A stretch of 64,000 nucleotides of DNA from Pseudomonas viridiflava (GTDB taxonomy: Bacteria; Pseudomonadota; Gammaproteobacteria; Pseudomonadales; Pseudomonadaceae), in NCBI RefSeq assembly GCF_900580865.1, contig NZ_UTBZ01000014.1, positions 62,001 through 126,000 of the forward strand, written 5' to 3'. A model generated the notes under the pieces. The model did no database searches and had not been told where the DNA came from. It saw only the letters and a program-made list of their open reading frames with translations. How positions within the stretch are numbered: the stretch's first letter is position 1; the number at the start of each line of letters is the position of its first letter. This document shows positions 8,801 through 17,926 of this stretch, one piece after another. A program made the translations under genes and the position numbers.

Positions 8801-9691
8801 TCACCACTGCAGCGTAATCCGGCTCTCGAATTCACGCTCTTCACCGGTCACCGGGTCGATAAACCGTAGACCTTGCGCCAGTAGCTTAAGCGGATTGGCA
8901 TAGTCATCCTCGACGTCTTTCAATACATCCGGATAAAACGGATCGTTGCAGATGCTAGCGCCCAATGCAGTCATGTGAACGCGCAGTTGATGTTTCTTGC
9001 CGGTCACCGGAAACAAGCCATAACGCCACAGTTCACCAAGCTTTTCCCGAACCTCCACCGCCGTTTCGGTATTGCTGGCACCGACGCCTTCCTGCATACG
9101 GAAAAACGGTTCGCCATCCACCAGACGGCTCTTGTGTACCAAGGGGAAATCCAGATCAGGCAGCGCCGGGGCGATAGCCTCATAACGCTTGTCGATCTGC
9201 CGCGTGGGGAATAGTGACTGATAGGCCGACCGGGTCTGCGGATTGGCCGAGAAAATCACCAGTCCGGCCGTATGCCGGTCGATGCGGTGCAGTGGCACCA
9301 GGTGAGGATTGTCCAGACGACGAATCAGCCGGCGCAACAAGGTTTGCTCAACGTATTCGCCGGCGGGCGTCACCGGCAGAAAATGCGGTTTGTCAGCCAC
9401 CACCAGATGTTCGTCGGCATAGAGAATCGACTCGACCACCGGGATCGGCTTCTCGTTCGGCACTTCGCGAAAATAATGAATCCGCAGACCTTCCTTGTAA
9501 GGCAAGTCCACCGGGATCGGCTGGCCATGACCATCCAGCACCCGTCCCCGGGCGATGCGGTCCAGCCACTGCGCACGGTCAATGGCGCGGAAATGCTCGC
9601 ACAGGCAATCGAGTACGGTCAGCCAGGCACCGGGCGGCAGATAAAGCGTGCTCGCCTGATTCTGAGCAGCAGAGAATGTAGATGTGGACAT
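8801..9691 (-). CDS. RluA-family pseudouridine synthase
   Basis: 296 residues from ATG 9691. The catalytic motif reads LHRIDRHTAGL, with the nucleophilic Asp in the family position of HRLDRxTSG. YADEHLVVADKP before it and KKHQLRVHMTALG after it match the RluA/RsuA core; the N-terminus may hold a divergent S4-like RNA-binding region. It isomerises uridine to pseudouridine in rRNA or tRNA; the site cannot be told from sequence. The frame can extend 11 codons upstream without support. Confidence 0.9.
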   Translation of the reverse strand: MSTSTFSAAQNQASTLYLPPGAWLTVLDCLCEHFRAIDRAQWLDRIARGRVLDGHGQPIPVDLPYKEGLRIHYFREVPNEKPIPVVESILYADEHLVVADKPHFLPVTPAGEYVEQTLLRRLIRRLDNPHLVPLHRIDRHTAGLVIFSANPQTRSAYQSLFPTRQIDKRYEAIAPALPDLDFPLVHKSRLVDGEPFFRMQEGVGASNTETAVEVREKLGELWRYGLFPVTGKKHQLRVHMTALGASICNDPFYPDVLKDVEDDYANPLKLLAQGLRFIDPVTGEEREFESRITLQW

Positions 9692-9762
9692 ACGGAAACT
9701 CGGACCCTCAATACAGCTCTGCATTATCCAACACTGAGGGAGACGAACCTAGCGCAGATTGC

Positions 9763-10080
9763 TCAGGCCGGGATCGACTTGAGCGCTGCGGCGTCTGTGA
9801 ATTCCTTGAGCCAGCGCAGCACATCGACTGCCTCCCAGCGACCCGGGTCATACAGGGCGTAGAGCAAGCCCTGGTAACCGACCACATCCAGTTGCTTGTG
9901 GTAACCGGCACGCTGAAACAAGGCCTCGATTTCGGCAAAGCAGGTATTGAAATGCAGCTTGTTGAACGGCGTCTTGCCTTCCGTGACCAGCCCGTCCAGG
10001 CGCAATTCGAGAACGGCCTCACGCACCACGTCAACCGACATCCGGTTCACGCTGTTCTTCAACTGTTCGACATTGACCAC
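9763..10080 (-). CDS. Conserved hypothetical protein
   Basis: 105 residues, no named family that I recognise. The sequence is compact and well-formed (VVREAVLELRLDGLVTEG, then FNKLHFNTCFAEIEALFQRA), mixed helix and strand, without signal peptide or membrane segment, so probably a small cytoplasmic protein. A ribosome site AGAGGGATGAACC precedes GTG 10080. It lies between the pseudouridine synthase and the glutaredoxin-like gene on the same strand, but the gaps of 71 and 111 bases make an operon uncertain. Confidence 0.7.
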   Translation of the reverse strand: MVNVEQLKNSVNRMSVDVVREAVLELRLDGLVTEGKTPFNKLHFNTCFAEIEALFQRAGYHKQLDVVGYQGLLYALYDPGRWEAVDVLRWLKEFTDAAALKSIPA

Positions 10081-10191
10081 GGTTCATCCCTCTGACGCTT
10101 TACTGTATGAACATACAGTAACCGATGAAACCGCAAAATGCCAAGGAATGGATGGCAATAGCGACCGGCGGGATGGACAAGGAAATCCGGT

Positions 10192-10428
10192 TTAACGCAA
10201 AAACGCTACGATTTCATCCGCGCTGAATGGCCAGCCCAATTCTGCCCCTGTGTCGACACGGCGCAACACAGGAATCCGCAGGCTATAAGCCTCGAACCAG
10301 GATTCGTCATCCGCGATATCGACCAGTTCAACCAGCAGGCCATGCTCGACAAGAGGCATCAGCTCAGCCTCAGCGACTTCACACAGATGACACCCGAGGG
10401 TGCCGAACAGCTGACATTCAGGAGGCAT
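10192..10428 (-). CDS. Glutaredoxin-like protein (DUF836 type)
   Basis: 78 residues with the thioredoxin-fold order: strand CQLFGTLG, redox motif CHLC (13-16), strand VELVDIADD, cis-Pro loop in LRIPVLRRV. Short glutaredoxin-like proteins of this type occur widely in gamma-proteobacteria; electron donors and targets are unknown. The CxxC is intact, so activity as a thiol-disulfide exchanger is plausible. Confidence 0.85.
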   Translation of the reverse strand: MPPECQLFGTLGCHLCEVAEAELMPLVEHGLLVELVDIADDESWFEAYSLRIPVLRRVDTGAELGWPFSADEIVAFLR

Positions 10429-10635
10429 GATTGCTCAACCAAAAAATAGTCGGCCTATTCTAGGCCGCACCTGAAAACCCGTCGAGCCGCCACCGCCCAA
10501 AGGCTGCAGCGCCCCGACGAGGGTATACACGCAAAACCCTGACGCAAATCAGTCCGTACAAATGCGCATTACGCGATCCTCCCGGCCTTTTTGCCTCTAC
10601 GCTTGAAAAGCCTGAATCTGACATCGGAGTGTCCA

Positions 10636-12348
10636 GTGTTTGCCAATCTGTTGATCATCCTCGCCTCATCCCTCGTGGTGATTGCCCTGTTCCGTCGCCT
10701 GCGCTTGCCGCCGGTTCTGGGTTATCTGTGCGTCGGACTGCTGGTCGGGCCGAGTGCCTTCGACTGGGTCAACGAAAGCGAACACCTGCCTGATGTCGCC
10801 GAACTGGGCGTGGTGTTTCTGTTGTTTTCACTGGGACTGGAGTTCTCCCTGTCGAAGATGATCGCCTTGCGCCAGGTGGTGTTCCGTCTCGGTAGTCAGC
10901 AGGTGCTGATCAGCACCGCGCTGCTCGGTCTGCTGCTTATACTGCTGGGTATGCCGACGACACCGGCGCTGTTGCTCGGCGCCGGGCTTTCGCTGTCATC
11001 CACGGCGATCGTGACCAAAGAGTTGGGCAGCCTCGGCGAGGTGTTCAGCAGCCACGGGCAGAATGCCGTTGGCGTGCTGCTGTTTCAGGACGTGGTCGCG
11101 GTGTTGCTGCTGACGTTGGTGCCAGTGTTCGCTGGCAGCAGTGAGCAGGCCTGGTACTGGGCGTTACCCCTGACCCTGGCAAAAACCGTGGTGCTGTTTG
11201 TCGGGCTGCTAATGGCCAGTCGTTGGTTACTGCCGCGGCTCTTTCATGAGGTGGCCGCGTCACGCTCGGCAGAGTTGTTCGTGCTGCTGGCGCTGGTGAT
11301 TGTGCTGTTGACCGCGTGGCTGACTCACCTGCTGGGCCTGTCCCCTGCCCTCGGTGCATTTCTGGCCGGCATGTTGCTCGGTGAAAGCCACTATCGGCAT
11401 CAGATCGAGGCCGACATCCGACCGTTTCGCGACATCCTGCTCGGGGTGTTTTTCGTCAGCATCGGCATGCTCATCGACCTGCAACTGTTCGTCAGTCACA
11501 GCCTGCTGATCCTCGGGCTGACCGTCGGTTTGATGGTGATCAAAGGCATCGTCGTGGCCTTGTTGGTGAAGTGGCGCGGCAGTGACAGCGAAACGGCGTG
11601 GCGCAGCGGTCTGGCGTTGGCTCAGGGTGGCGAGTTCTGCTTCGCACTGATGGCACAGATGCAGCAACACAGCATGATGCCCGAAGCATTGGGCGATCTT
11701 CTGCTCGCCGCAACGTTCTGTTCGATGCTGCTGACACCACTGCTATTGCGCGCAGCACCCCGCATCGCGGCCGTCGTGCACCGCACGCCCAACCAGGAAG
11801 CACAGATCGAAGAGATCAGCGCACTCAACGCCGACCTCAACCAGCACGTGGTGATTTGCGGCTACGGCCGTGTCGGTCAATCCATCGGGCGTTTCCTGCG
11901 CAATGCCAAACAGCCTTATATCGCCCTGGACAGTGATCCGGTTCGCGTACAGGAAGCCGCCAGTGGAGAAAGTGACGTGCATTATGGCGACTCGTCACGC
12001 GGCGAGCTGCTGACCGCCGTGGGCCTGCTACGCGCCAAATTGCTGGTGGTCGCCGTGGATCAGAGTGACATTGCCCTGCGCATTCTCAAGGAAGCGCGCC
12101 GGCTCAACGCCCACGTACCGATCCTGGTACGCACCCGCGATGACAGCCAATGGGCGGAATTGAAAGCCGCCGGCGCCACCGAAGTGGTGCCGGAGCTATT
12201 GGAATCGAGCCTGATGCTCGCCTCCCACGCCTTGATCATGCTTGGCTTGCCGGCGCATCAGGTGCAGGAGAAAGTCGATCAGGTGCGCATCGACCGCTAC
12301 CGCCTGCTCCATGGTTTTTATCCCGGTAGCGACGATGCCGAGACTTAG
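10636..12348 (+). CDS. CPA2 monovalent cation:proton antiporter (KefB/KefC-like)
   Basis: 570 residues. About 12 membrane helices fill the first 385 residues (LPPVLGYLCVGLLVGP, LFLLFSLGLEF-type helices, LSLSSTAIVTKELG). A cytoplasmic TrkA-N/RCK domain follows with Rossmann motif VVICGYGRVGQSIGRFL. It likely exchanges K+ or Na+ for protons under nucleotide or glutathione-type control. I chose GTG 10636 because GGAG lies 8 nt upstream and homologues begin at MFANLL; the frame runs 15 codons further up. The end overlaps the convergent ammonium transporter by 4 bases. Confidence 0.9.
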   Translation: MFANLLIILASSLVVIALFRRLRLPPVLGYLCVGLLVGPSAFDWVNESEHLPDVAELGVVFLLFSLGLEFSLSKMIALRQVVFRLGSQQVLISTALLGLLLILLGMPTTPALLLGAGLSLSSTAIVTKELGSLGEVFSSHGQNAVGVLLFQDVVAVLLLTLVPVFAGSSEQAWYWALPLTLAKTVVLFVGLLMASRWLLPRLFHEVAASRSAELFVLLALVIVLLTAWLTHLLGLSPALGAFLAGMLLGESHYRHQIEADIRPFRDILLGVFFVSIGMLIDLQLFVSHSLLILGLTVGLMVIKGIVVALLVKWRGSDSETAWRSGLALAQGGEFCFALMAQMQQHSMMPEALGDLLLAATFCSMLLTPLLLRAAPRIAAVVHRTPNQEAQIEEISALNADLNQHVVICGYGRVGQSIGRFLRNAKQPYIALDSDPVRVQEAASGESDVHYGDSSRGELLTAVGLLRAKLLVVAVDQSDIALRILKEARRLNAHVPILVRTRDDSQWAELKAAGATEVVPELLESSLMLASHALIMLGLPAHQVQEKVDQVRIDRYRLLHGFYPGSDDAET

Positions 12349-13553
12349 TCCTGGCTCACCGCGCCGATTTTGTGCAGCGACAAGTCGGCGCCGTAATACT
12401 CTTGTTCCTGACTCAGGCGCAGCCCGTGCAGCGCTTTGATCGCGCCGTATACGACGAAGCCACCGAGCAGCGCCACAGCGACGCCGAGTGCGGTGCCGAT
12501 CAACTGGCTGATCAGGCTGACGCCACCGATCCCGCCGAGCGCGGTCTGGCCGAAGATCCCGCAGGCAATCCCGCCCCAGACGCCGCACAAACCGTGCAAT
12601 GGCCACACGCCCAAGACATCGTCGATGCGCCATTTCACCTGCGCGGCGGTGAAGCACCAGACAAACAGTGCGCCAGCAATTGCACCGGTCACCAGCGCAC
12701 CGACCGGATGCATCAGATCGGATCCGGCACAGATCGCCACCAGACCGGCCAATGGGCCGTTGTGGAGAAAGCCCGGGTCATTGCGCCCGACGAGCAGCGC
12801 CGCCATGGTGCCGCCGACCATCGCCATCAACGAATTGACTGCTACCAGACCACTGACACCTTGCAGCGTCTGCGCGCTCATCACGTTGAAGCCGAACCAG
12901 CCGACAATCAAAATCCACGAGCCGAGCGCCAGAAAGGGAATGCTCGACGGTGCGAACGCCACCAGCCGCCCGTCGCGGTAGCGGCCATTGCGCGGCCCCA
13001 GCAACAGCACCGCCGCCAGTGCCAGCCAACCGCCCATGGCGTGCACCACCACGGAACCGGCGAAATCATGGAAGGCGGCGCCGAACTGCGCCGTCAGCCA
13101 CGCTTGCAGACCGTAGTTGCCGTTCCAGATCATGCCTTCGAAAAACGGATAGATGAATGCGACGATCAAGGCCGTGGCACACAACTGCGGCACAAAACGT
13201 GCGCGCTCGGCGATACCGCCGGAAATGATCGCCGGGATCGCCGCCGCAAAGGTCAGCAGGAAGAAAAACTTCACCAGTCCATAACCGTGATCGGTACTCA
13301 GCACCGCCGCTGGCTGCATGAAGGTCACACCATAGGAGATCCAATAGCCTATAAAGAAATAGGCCAGGGTCGAGACGGCGAAATCACTGAGAATCTTCGA
13401 CAGCGCATTCACCTGGTTTTTCTGGCGGACGGTACCGACTTCGAGAAAGGCGAAACCGGCGTGCATCGCCAGCACCATCACCGCACCGATCAGAATGAAC
13501 AAGGTATTGGAGCTGTGAACCAAGGTGTCCACAGCGCTTTGCAGATTTTCCAT
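12345..13553 (-). CDS. amtB: Ammonium transporter (Amt/MEP family)
   Basis: 402 residues with 11 predicted membrane helices. The conserved pore histidines are visible in GSVVVHAMGGW and PLHGLCGVWGG, and the signature FAGSVVVH is present. The protein conducts ammonium across the inner membrane for nitrogen uptake. There is no glnK beside it, unlike the usual glnK-amtB pair, so it may be an extra copy; a PII partner would be encoded elsewhere. A signal sequence is not obvious. Confidence 0.92.
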   Translation of the reverse strand: MENLQSAVDTLVHSSNTLFILIGAVMVLAMHAGFAFLEVGTVRQKNQVNALSKILSDFAVSTLAYFFIGYWISYGVTFMQPAAVLSTDHGYGLVKFFFLLTFAAAIPAIISGGIAERARFVPQLCATALIVAFIYPFFEGMIWNGNYGLQAWLTAQFGAAFHDFAGSVVVHAMGGWLALAAVLLLGPRNGRYRDGRLVAFAPSSIPFLALGSWILIVGWFGFNVMSAQTLQGVSGLVAVNSLMAMVGGTMAALLVGRNDPGFLHNGPLAGLVAICAGSDLMHPVGALVTGAIAGALFVWCFTAAQVKWRIDDVLGVWPLHGLCGVWGGIACGIFGQTALGGIGGVSLISQLIGTALGVAVALLGGFVVYGAIKALHGLRLSQEQEYYGADLSLHKIGAVSQD

Positions 13554-13857
13554 AAGCAGGCAGACCTAAAGGCGAAAAAGGCACCAAAGCGGTTCATGCG
13601 CACATTTCATGCACCAAGTTGCGACCGCACAGTCACGGATCCGAACGTTCGGCGAACTGCTTTGGCGCACGAGGTCGATGTGCTGACACGAACCGGGCTT
13701 GTTTGGGATAAGGTTTCTCAAGGCGCACGCCCGGCAACAGCGCATAACAGTCGGGCGACGCACCACGACACAGCAAAAGTTGTACCAGTCATTTGTACTG
13801 AACCTTCGCGCAAGGCTCATACTCGAACGCTTCAGACGTCACTTACGGAGATCCACC
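13554..13857. other. Intergenic region, divergent promoters of amt and the YqjD-like gene
   Basis: About 300 bases without a gene. I looked for a sigma-54 site ahead of amt: the only GG-N10-GC match (minus strand, about 13570-13587) leaves almost no leader, so I do not call it. A perfect CGAACGTTCG palindrome lies at about 13642-13651. Confidence 0.4.
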
Positions 13858-14172
13858 ATGGCCAGCATCAAGGCAAAGACTGCTCAAGAAATCCTCATGA
13901 ACGACTTCCAGACTTTGGTCGCCGACACCGAACGGTTGCTCGAGCACACCGCCACCCTGGCCGGCGATCAGGCCGATGAGCTGCGCGAGCAGATCCACGA
14001 CAGCCTGCTGCGTGCTCGCGAGACCCTGAAACTGACCGAAGAAACCCTGCGCGATCGCGGTCAGGCTGCGGTCACCGCCACTGAAGATTACGTCTCGGCC
14101 AACCCATGGCAGTCGGTCGGTATCGCCGCCGGTGTCGGCTTTCTGATCGGCCTGCTGGCCACTCGGCGCTGA
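13858..14172 (+). CDS. DUF883/ElaB-YqjD family membrane-anchored protein
   Basis: 104 residues. An amphipathic helical region (about 10-80, LVADTERLLEHTATLAGDQADELREQ) is followed by NPWQSVGIAAGVGFLIGLLATRR, the C-terminal membrane anchor typical of ElaB/YqjD/YgaM. In E. coli these tail-anchored proteins bind stationary-phase ribosomes at the membrane. The next gene starts 2 bases after the stop, so the three genes 13858-14896 form an operon like E. coli yqjD-yqjE-yqjK. Confidence 0.9.
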   Translation: MASIKAKTAQEILMNDFQTLVADTERLLEHTATLAGDQADELREQIHDSLLRARETLKLTEETLRDRGQAAVTATEDYVSANPWQSVGIAAGVGFLIGLLATRR

Positions 14173-14174
14173 TT

Positions 14175-14561
14175 ATGTCGATCGGTGAATCCGGCCCGAC
14201 TGCGGGCACCGCCTCTTCCACGCGACGCTTGGGCGCCGCCGTTCTGGGTCTGCTGCACAGCCATGTCGAATTGTTCGGCATCGAATTGCAGGAGCAGAAA
14301 TCACGAACCGTCAGCCTGTTGCTGTTCGCAGGTCTGGCTTTGGTTTTTGCCCTGTTGTTGCTGGTGGGCTTATCGACCTTGGTGATGATCGTGTTCTGGG
14401 ACACCTACCGGCTTGCCGCGATCATCGGCCTGTGCGTCTTTTATACCCTGGCCTCGATCTTCTGCGGACTGCGTCTCAAGGCTGCGATTTTCGATGAATC
14501 CTCGCCTTTCCATGGCACGCTCGAAGAGCTGGCCAACGACCGGGAGCGCCTGCTGCCATGA
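14175..14561 (+). CDS. YqjE/phage-holin-family membrane protein
   Basis: 128 residues. Two strongly hydrophobic helices (SLLLFAGLALVFALLLLVGL, and LAAIIGLCVFYTLASIFCGL) follow an N-terminal helix with HVELFGIELQEQKSR, the pattern of YqjE/holin superfamily III proteins. Despite the family name, a chromosomal YqjE in this setting is not evidence of a prophage. Function unknown; its last codon overlaps the next start by 4 bases. Confidence 0.88.
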   Translation: MSIGESGPTAGTASSTRRLGAAVLGLLHSHVELFGIELQEQKSRTVSLLLFAGLALVFALLLLVGLSTLVMIVFWDTYRLAAIIGLCVFYTLASIFCGLRLKAAIFDESSPFHGTLEELANDRERLLP

Positions 14562-14896
14562 GCCTGCCTGAACTGCCACATAACAGCTCGCGTCGGGAAA
14601 TGCGCAAGGCGCTGATCCGCTTGCGCATGGAAATGCATCGCCAGGAAATTCGTCATGAAGCCGGGCAAGTCCTGCAACCCCTGCATCGCATGCGCGGCAT
14701 GACGCAAAACCTGCAAGGTGGTTTCGGCATCAAACACGCGCCATTGTGGGGCGTGGCTGCCGTTACGCTATTGGGCTTCATCACCGGCAAAGGCGCGAAA
14801 AGCGGCGGTGTCGGCGGGTTGAGCCGTTTGATCCGGCTCGGCACCTCCCTCGGACCGCTGATCAAACTGGTGATGCAGAGTTCGGCAAAACGCTAA
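14558..14896 (+). CDS. Hypothetical protein in YqjK position
   Basis: 112 residues. The N-terminal half is basic and helical (RREMRKALIRLRMEMHRQE). The C-terminal half has a hydrophobic segment (PLWGVAAVTLLGFITGKG) and a glycine-rich stretch. It occupies the yqjK position but is longer than E. coli YqjK and similarity is weak. It starts within the previous gene (ATGA overlap), so it should be made together with the two membrane proteins. Confidence 0.75.
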   Translation: MSLPELPHNSSRREMRKALIRLRMEMHRQEIRHEAGQVLQPLHRMRGMTQNLQGGFGIKHAPLWGVAAVTLLGFITGKGAKSGGVGGLSRLIRLGTSLGPLIKLVMQSSAKR

Positions 14897-15020
14897 ACAG
14901 ATACATCTGGCTACATTCTTGCACTATCGGCGGGATGAACCTCTTTATCCAGAGGTTCAATCCCGTATGCCTATCCGGTCGACGGGGTTCAACCAGAACA
15001 AGAACGACTAAGGAGGCCCC

Positions 15021-16184
15021 GTGATCGACGGGCAACCGCTCGCCTGCTTTCAACCTTTTATCGATACCGCCACGGGACGCATAGCCGGCGTCGAAGCGCT
15101 GGGCCGCCTGCGCCAGGCCGACGGTCAACTGACTTCGGTCGGTCCGTTGTTCGCCGACCCGCGTACACCCGCCATTGCCCTGCGCCGCCTCGATCGGCAG
15201 ATCCGCGACAACGCCTTGAGCCGTCTGCATGAAGCGCCGGCAGACTGGTTTCTCAGCCTGAACATGTCGCCGCGCTGGATCAGTCGCCTGCGCGCCGATC
15301 AAGCGCTGCCCAGCCTCAAGCAATTGGCACGCTACGCTATCGATCCGCAACGCATCGTCTTCGAGATCACCGAACTGGCTGGCAATGGTCAACGCCTGGC
15401 CGAAGTGGTCGCGCGGTATCGCGAGGCGGGAGCGAGAATCGCCATAGACGACTTTGGCGCGGGTTACTCGCAACTGGATCGGGTGCTGGCGCTGCAACCG
15501 GACATTCTCAAACTCGATATGCGTCTGTTTCAGGCCGCGGCACTGGGCGGGCCGAGCAGTGATGTGGTCAAGGCTCTCGCGCAGATGGCCGAGAAGACCG
15601 GCTGCTGGATCATTGCCGAAGGCGTCGAGACCGAAGCGCAATTGAATTTCGCCCTCGAATGCGGATCGCGCTATGTGCAGGGATTCCTGTTCGCGCGGGC
15701 GCAAGAAGAGTTCTTCGCCACCGACGCATTTGTGCAGCGCTTCGCCGACCTGCGCCAGCGCTATGTCCAGCAGAAACTCGCTGAGCGTGGACGGCTGATG
15801 CAAATGCGCCAGCAACTCGGCGAACTGATGTCGATCCTGCAAACCTGGGCGCAAGCACACGCACCGTTGAGCGCATTGCCACAACTGGACGCCTTCCCCT
15901 GGCTGCTGCGGTTTTATCAATGCGATCGCCACGGCACGCAGCTGACCCCCAACCTCGAATGGCGGCAGCACGGCTGGGTCGCCGACAATCGTTATCTGGG
16001 GCACAACTGGTCGTGGCGTCCGTACTTCTATCATTTGCTCGCCGAAGGCTGGGAGGAGCGGCGTTTGACACTCTCCAATACCTACCGCGATGCCACCAGC
16101 AATCAGTACTGCCTGACGGCCGGGCAATTTTTCCACAACGGTGAGCGTTTGCTGCTGATCGACATCGACGCGGCGGGACTGTAG
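15021..16184 (+). CDS. EAL-domain cyclic-di-GMP phosphodiesterase with YkuI-type C-terminal domain
   Basis: 387 residues. The EAL domain fills about 1-240 with the key residues in place: VEAL, LNMSP, EITE, DDFGAGYSQ, LKLD, AEGVE and VQGF, so catalysis of c-di-GMP to pGpG is expected. A linker helix leads to a C-terminal domain (about 265-387, RQHGWVADNRYLGHNWSWRPYF, then NTYRDATSNQYCLT) that resembles the Cache/PAS-like domain of B. subtilis YkuI. There is no membrane segment, so sensing is cytoplasmic. GTG start after a strong AGGAGG. Confidence 0.88.
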   Translation: MIDGQPLACFQPFIDTATGRIAGVEALGRLRQADGQLTSVGPLFADPRTPAIALRRLDRQIRDNALSRLHEAPADWFLSLNMSPRWISRLRADQALPSLKQLARYAIDPQRIVFEITELAGNGQRLAEVVARYREAGARIAIDDFGAGYSQLDRVLALQPDILKLDMRLFQAAALGGPSSDVVKALAQMAEKTGCWIIAEGVETEAQLNFALECGSRYVQGFLFARAQEEFFATDAFVQRFADLRQRYVQQKLAERGRLMQMRQQLGELMSILQTWAQAHAPLSALPQLDAFPWLLRFYQCDRHGTQLTPNLEWRQHGWVADNRYLGHNWSWRPYFYHLLAEGWEERRLTLSNTYRDATSNQYCLTAGQFFHNGERLLLIDIDAAGL

Positions 16185-16260
16185 TTCCGCTTGCAGGGGC
16201 GAGCGTGAACCGGGAAGCTAGGGGCCAACGCCCCCAGTCACCTGACGGAGAGAATCAGCC

Positions 16261-17589
16261 TTGGATTGGCACACCCTGCTCAACCGCGAACGCCTCGGCA
16301 AACCGCTGCACAGCCCGCAAGAACTTGGCCGCAGCCCTTTCCACAAAGACCATGACCGCATCATTTTCTCGGGTGCCTTCCGCCGACTCGGACGCAAGAC
16401 CCAGGTGCACCCGGTCACCAGCAACGACCACATCCACACGCGCCTGACTCATTCGCTGGAAGTCAGTTGCGTCGGCCGTTCGCTGGGCATGCGGGTGGGG
16501 GAAACCCTGCGCAGTGCCTTGCCGGAATGGTGCGACCCGGCCGATCTCGGCATGGTGGTGCAGTCGGCGTGTCTGGCTCACGACATCGGCAATCCGCCGT
16601 TCGGCCATTCCGGTGAAGATGCCATTCGCCACTGGTTCCAGCAGGCGGCCGGGCGTGGCTGGCTCGACGGCATGAGCGAAGCCGAGCGCGCTGACTTCCT
16701 CAATTTCGAAGGCAATGCCCAGGGCTTTCGGGTACTCACTCAGCTTGAATACCACCAGTTCGATGGCGGCACGCGGCTGACCTACGCGACCCTTGGCACT
16801 TACCTGAAATACCCTTGGACCGCGCGCCACGCCGACTCTCTGGGCTACAAGAAACACAAATTCGGCTGCTACCAGAGCGAACTGCCGTTGCTTGAGCAGA
16901 TCGCCCATAAACTCGGCCTGCCGCAAATCGAAGACCAACGCTGGGCACGCCATCCGCTGGTGTACCTGATGGAAGCGGCCGACGATATTTGCTACGCGCT
17001 GATCGATCTCGAGGACGGCCTCGAAATGGAGCTGCTGGAGTACGCCGAAGTCGAATCGCTGCTGCTCGGACTGGTGGGCGATGATCTGCCGGAAACTTAT
17101 CGTCAGCTCGGTCCGCAGGATTCGCGCCGACGCAAACTGGCGATCTTGCGCGGCAAGGCCATCGAGCATCTGACCAACGCCGCCGCACGCGCATTTGTCG
17201 AGCAACAGGACGCGCTGCTTGCCGGCACGCTGCATGGCGATCTGGTTGAGCACATGCACGGCCCGGCCAAGCGTTGCGTGTTGAACGCCAAGGACATCGC
17301 CCGCAAGAAAATATTTCAGGACAAGCGCAAAACCCTGCATGAAATCGGCGCGTATACCACGCTGGAAATCCTGCTCAATTCGTTCTGCGGCGCCGCGCTG
17401 GAACAACACAACGGTCGCACGCCGTCGTTCAAAAGCCGACGCATTCTCGATCTGCTGGGCAGTAACGCACCGGATCCGCAGGGGTCGTTACACACCTCGT
17501 TTCTGCGCATGATCGATTTCATTGCCGGCATGACCGACAGCTACGCCAGCGACATGGCACTGGAAATGACCGGTCGCTCCAGTCACTGA
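16261..17589 (+). CDS. dgt: Deoxyguanosinetriphosphate triphosphohydrolase (dGTPase)
   Basis: 442 residues. The HD metal site appears as [28 protein letters not shown] and [17 protein letters not shown], the dGTPase pattern. It cleaves dGTP (or other dNTPs in multimeric relatives) to the nucleoside and triphosphate, controlling dNTP pools. Start TTG 16261 with GGAGAG about 8 nt upstream. It follows the EAL gene by 76 bases on the same strand; no terminator is seen between them. Confidence 0.93.
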   Translation: MDWHTLLNRERLGKPLHSPQELGRSPFHKDHDRIIFSGAFRRLGRKTQVHPVTSNDHIHTRLTHSLEVSCVGRSLGMRVGETLRSALPEWCDPADLGMVVQSACLAHDIGNPPFGHSGEDAIRHWFQQAAGRGWLDGMSEAERADFLNFEGNAQGFRVLTQLEYHQFDGGTRLTYATLGTYLKYPWTARHADSLGYKKHKFGCYQSELPLLEQIAHKLGLPQIEDQRWARHPLVYLMEAADDICYALIDLEDGLEMELLEYAEVESLLLGLVGDDLPETYRQLGPQDSRRRKLAILRGKAIEHLTNAAARAFVEQQDALLAGTLHGDLVEHMHGPAKRCVLNAKDIARKKIFQDKRKTLHEIGAYTTLEILLNSFCGAALEQHNGRTPSFKSRRILDLLGSNAPDPQGSLHTSFLRMIDFIAGMTDSYASDMALEMTGRSSH

Positions 17590-17926
17590 CCCAGGTACAT
17601 GCGGGCGGCCATGACATCGGTCTCCCGCATGCTTTGACGAATGCTTGTTATCAAAGGCAAAGCCACTGTTCCCAACCGTCGGATCAGCAACTTTAAACAT
17701 CAATAAAAACCCATTTACAGCCAGCACTTGCAAATCAATCAAGTCAAACTATAAGCCCGTTCAAATCCTGCACTTCCTTACGTCAAACCTAGTTTGAACG
17801 TAGTCCGTTTCCTCATTAATTGTAGGAATAATCCGATAACGTGACTGGAGCCATGTCACTCCATGCGAGTGCTCATTCATCTGAGCTAAGGTGCGCGCTT
17901 TATTCGTGCTTGCATGGGACTTGATT
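17590..17926. other. Intergenic region before the RocA2-like regulator
   Basis: About 340 bases between dgt and the regulator, AT-rich in its second half, so probably its promoter region. No hairpin terminator or clear palindrome was noticed. Confidence 0.4.

Noticed and set aside
13570-13587. Sigma-54-like GG-N10-GC match before amt
   Set aside because: It would leave a leader of about 8 bases and clash with the ribosome site; poor -12 element.
12372-13979. Long plus-strand frame (535 codons) opposite amt
   Set aside because: Antisense shadow of a GC-rich gene: rich in His, Arg and Gln with no domain.
14175-14561. Phage-holin family hit as a sign of a prophage
   Set aside because: YqjE-type gene in a yqjD-yqjE-yqjK-like operon with no other phage gene around.
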